Source: Vagococcus penaei
GTDB taxonomy: Bacteria > Bacillota > Bacilli > Lactobacillales > Vagococcaceae
DNA: 64,000 nt
Direction of reading: 5' to 3'
NCBI RefSeq assembly: GCF_001998885.1
Contig: NZ_CP019609.1
Location: forward strand, 1,352,001-1,416,000
Shown piece by piece: positions 63,796-64,000 of this stretch (the stretch's first letter is position 1; every line of letters begins with the position of its first letter). The position numbers and the translations under genes were made by a program. The notes below the pieces were generated by a model. The model ran no database searches. It saw only the letters and a list, made by a program, of their open reading frames with translations, and had not been told where the DNA came from.

Positions 63796-64000
63796 ATGAG
63801 ATTAGATAAATTTTTAAAAGTATCACGTATTATCAAACGTCGAACAGTTGCGAAAGAATTTGCTGACAAGGGACGTATTCAAGTGAATAATCAACTAGCG
63901 AAGTCGTCAACTGCGGTTAAAGTAGGTGATACTATTAAATTATTATTTGGTAATAAGACTTTAGAAGTTAAAGTTTTAGATTTAAAAGAAACGACGAAAA
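63796..64000 (+). CDS. rqcP: RqcP/YabO S4-domain protein, cut by window end
   Basis: The visible 68 residues form an S4 RNA-binding domain: '[22 protein letters not shown]', '[25 protein letters not shown]' and '[13 protein letters not shown]'. This is the small Hsp15/YabO family; in Bacillus YabO (RqcP) helps RqcH add Ala tails to stalled nascent chains on 50S ribosomes. Full length is about 90 residues, so about 20 are outside the window. AGGAAGG precedes the ATG by eight bases. The mazG-like gene (yabN) found between yabM and yabO in Bacillus is absent here. Confidence 0.93.
   Translation, partial: MRLDKFLKVSRIIKRRTVAKEFADKGRIQVNNQLAKSSTAVKVGDTIKLLFGNKTLEVKVLDLKETTK

Overview
The window looks like chromosomal DNA of a low-GC Gram-positive bacterium of the Enterococcaceae. 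Vagococcus or a close Enterococcus relative is my best guess. Support comes from an SMK-box (SAM-III) riboswitch before metK, WxL-domain surface proteins with a DUF916/DUF3324 partner, an asparagine synthase / D-Asp ligase-like / racemase cluster expected for L-Lys-D-Asp(D-Asn) peptidoglycan, a five-LysM glucosaminidase and L-lactate dehydrogenase. The species call is inference. No rRNA or tRNA gene was seen.

Layout. 1-10.8 kb: nucleoside salvage, with the tail of a LacI-type regulator, pdp, cdd, a BMP lipoprotein with its nucleoside ABC transporter, deoB, punA and deoD. 10.8-14 kb: small membrane and regulatory genes (one frameshifted), a lipoprotein and tag. 14-16.2 kb: a sortase (frameshifted), a likely substrate and a membrane protein. 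16.6-21.3 kb: a peptide-pheromone-regulated bacteriocin locus with two double-glycine peptides, a probable immunity gene, a small inducing peptide, an AgrC/ComD-like kinase and a LytTR regulator. Its C39 exporter gene is cut after about 32 codons by an IS256-family element. 21.4-27.6 kb: a WxL surface-protein cluster. 27.7-33.6 kb: a glycosyltransferase, the asnB / ATP-grasp / racemase cluster and a membrane protein. 33.8-40.7 kb: SMK box, metK, an MFS exporter, mnmM, a YtqA-type radical SAM gene, PAP2 and envelope-sensing DUF1700/DUF4097 genes. 40.9-50.7 kb: LysM glucosaminidase, T-box and leuS, a flippase, rsuA, pepV and a SemiSWEET. 50.7-54 kb: a dense DnaA-box cluster and a GlnPQ-type ABC transporter preceded by a lysine riboswitch, with the permease gene frameshifted. 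54-64 kb: Sir2, chorismate mutase, an L,D-transpeptidase, ldh, then pth-mfd-flippase-rqcP, an order close to that near the Bacillus origin.

How the genes work together. The first ten genes import and cleave nucleosides. Pdp, PunA and DeoD release bases and pentose-1-phosphates, Cdd converts cytidine to uridine, and DeoB feeds pentose-5-phosphate onward; deoC is not in its expected place here. The bacteriocin locus keeps its sensing circuit and both peptides but has lost the only visible exporter, so it should be unable to secrete its pheromone or bacteriocins unless another C39 transporter exists. Several genes converge on the cell wall: glucosaminidase, L,D-transpeptidase, D-Asp bridge cluster, flippases, sortase and WxL proteins.

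Three genes are interrupted by what looks like one extra base in a homopolymer (T5, A8, A8). These may be real mutations, slippage-controlled genes or assembly errors; the sequence alone cannot decide.
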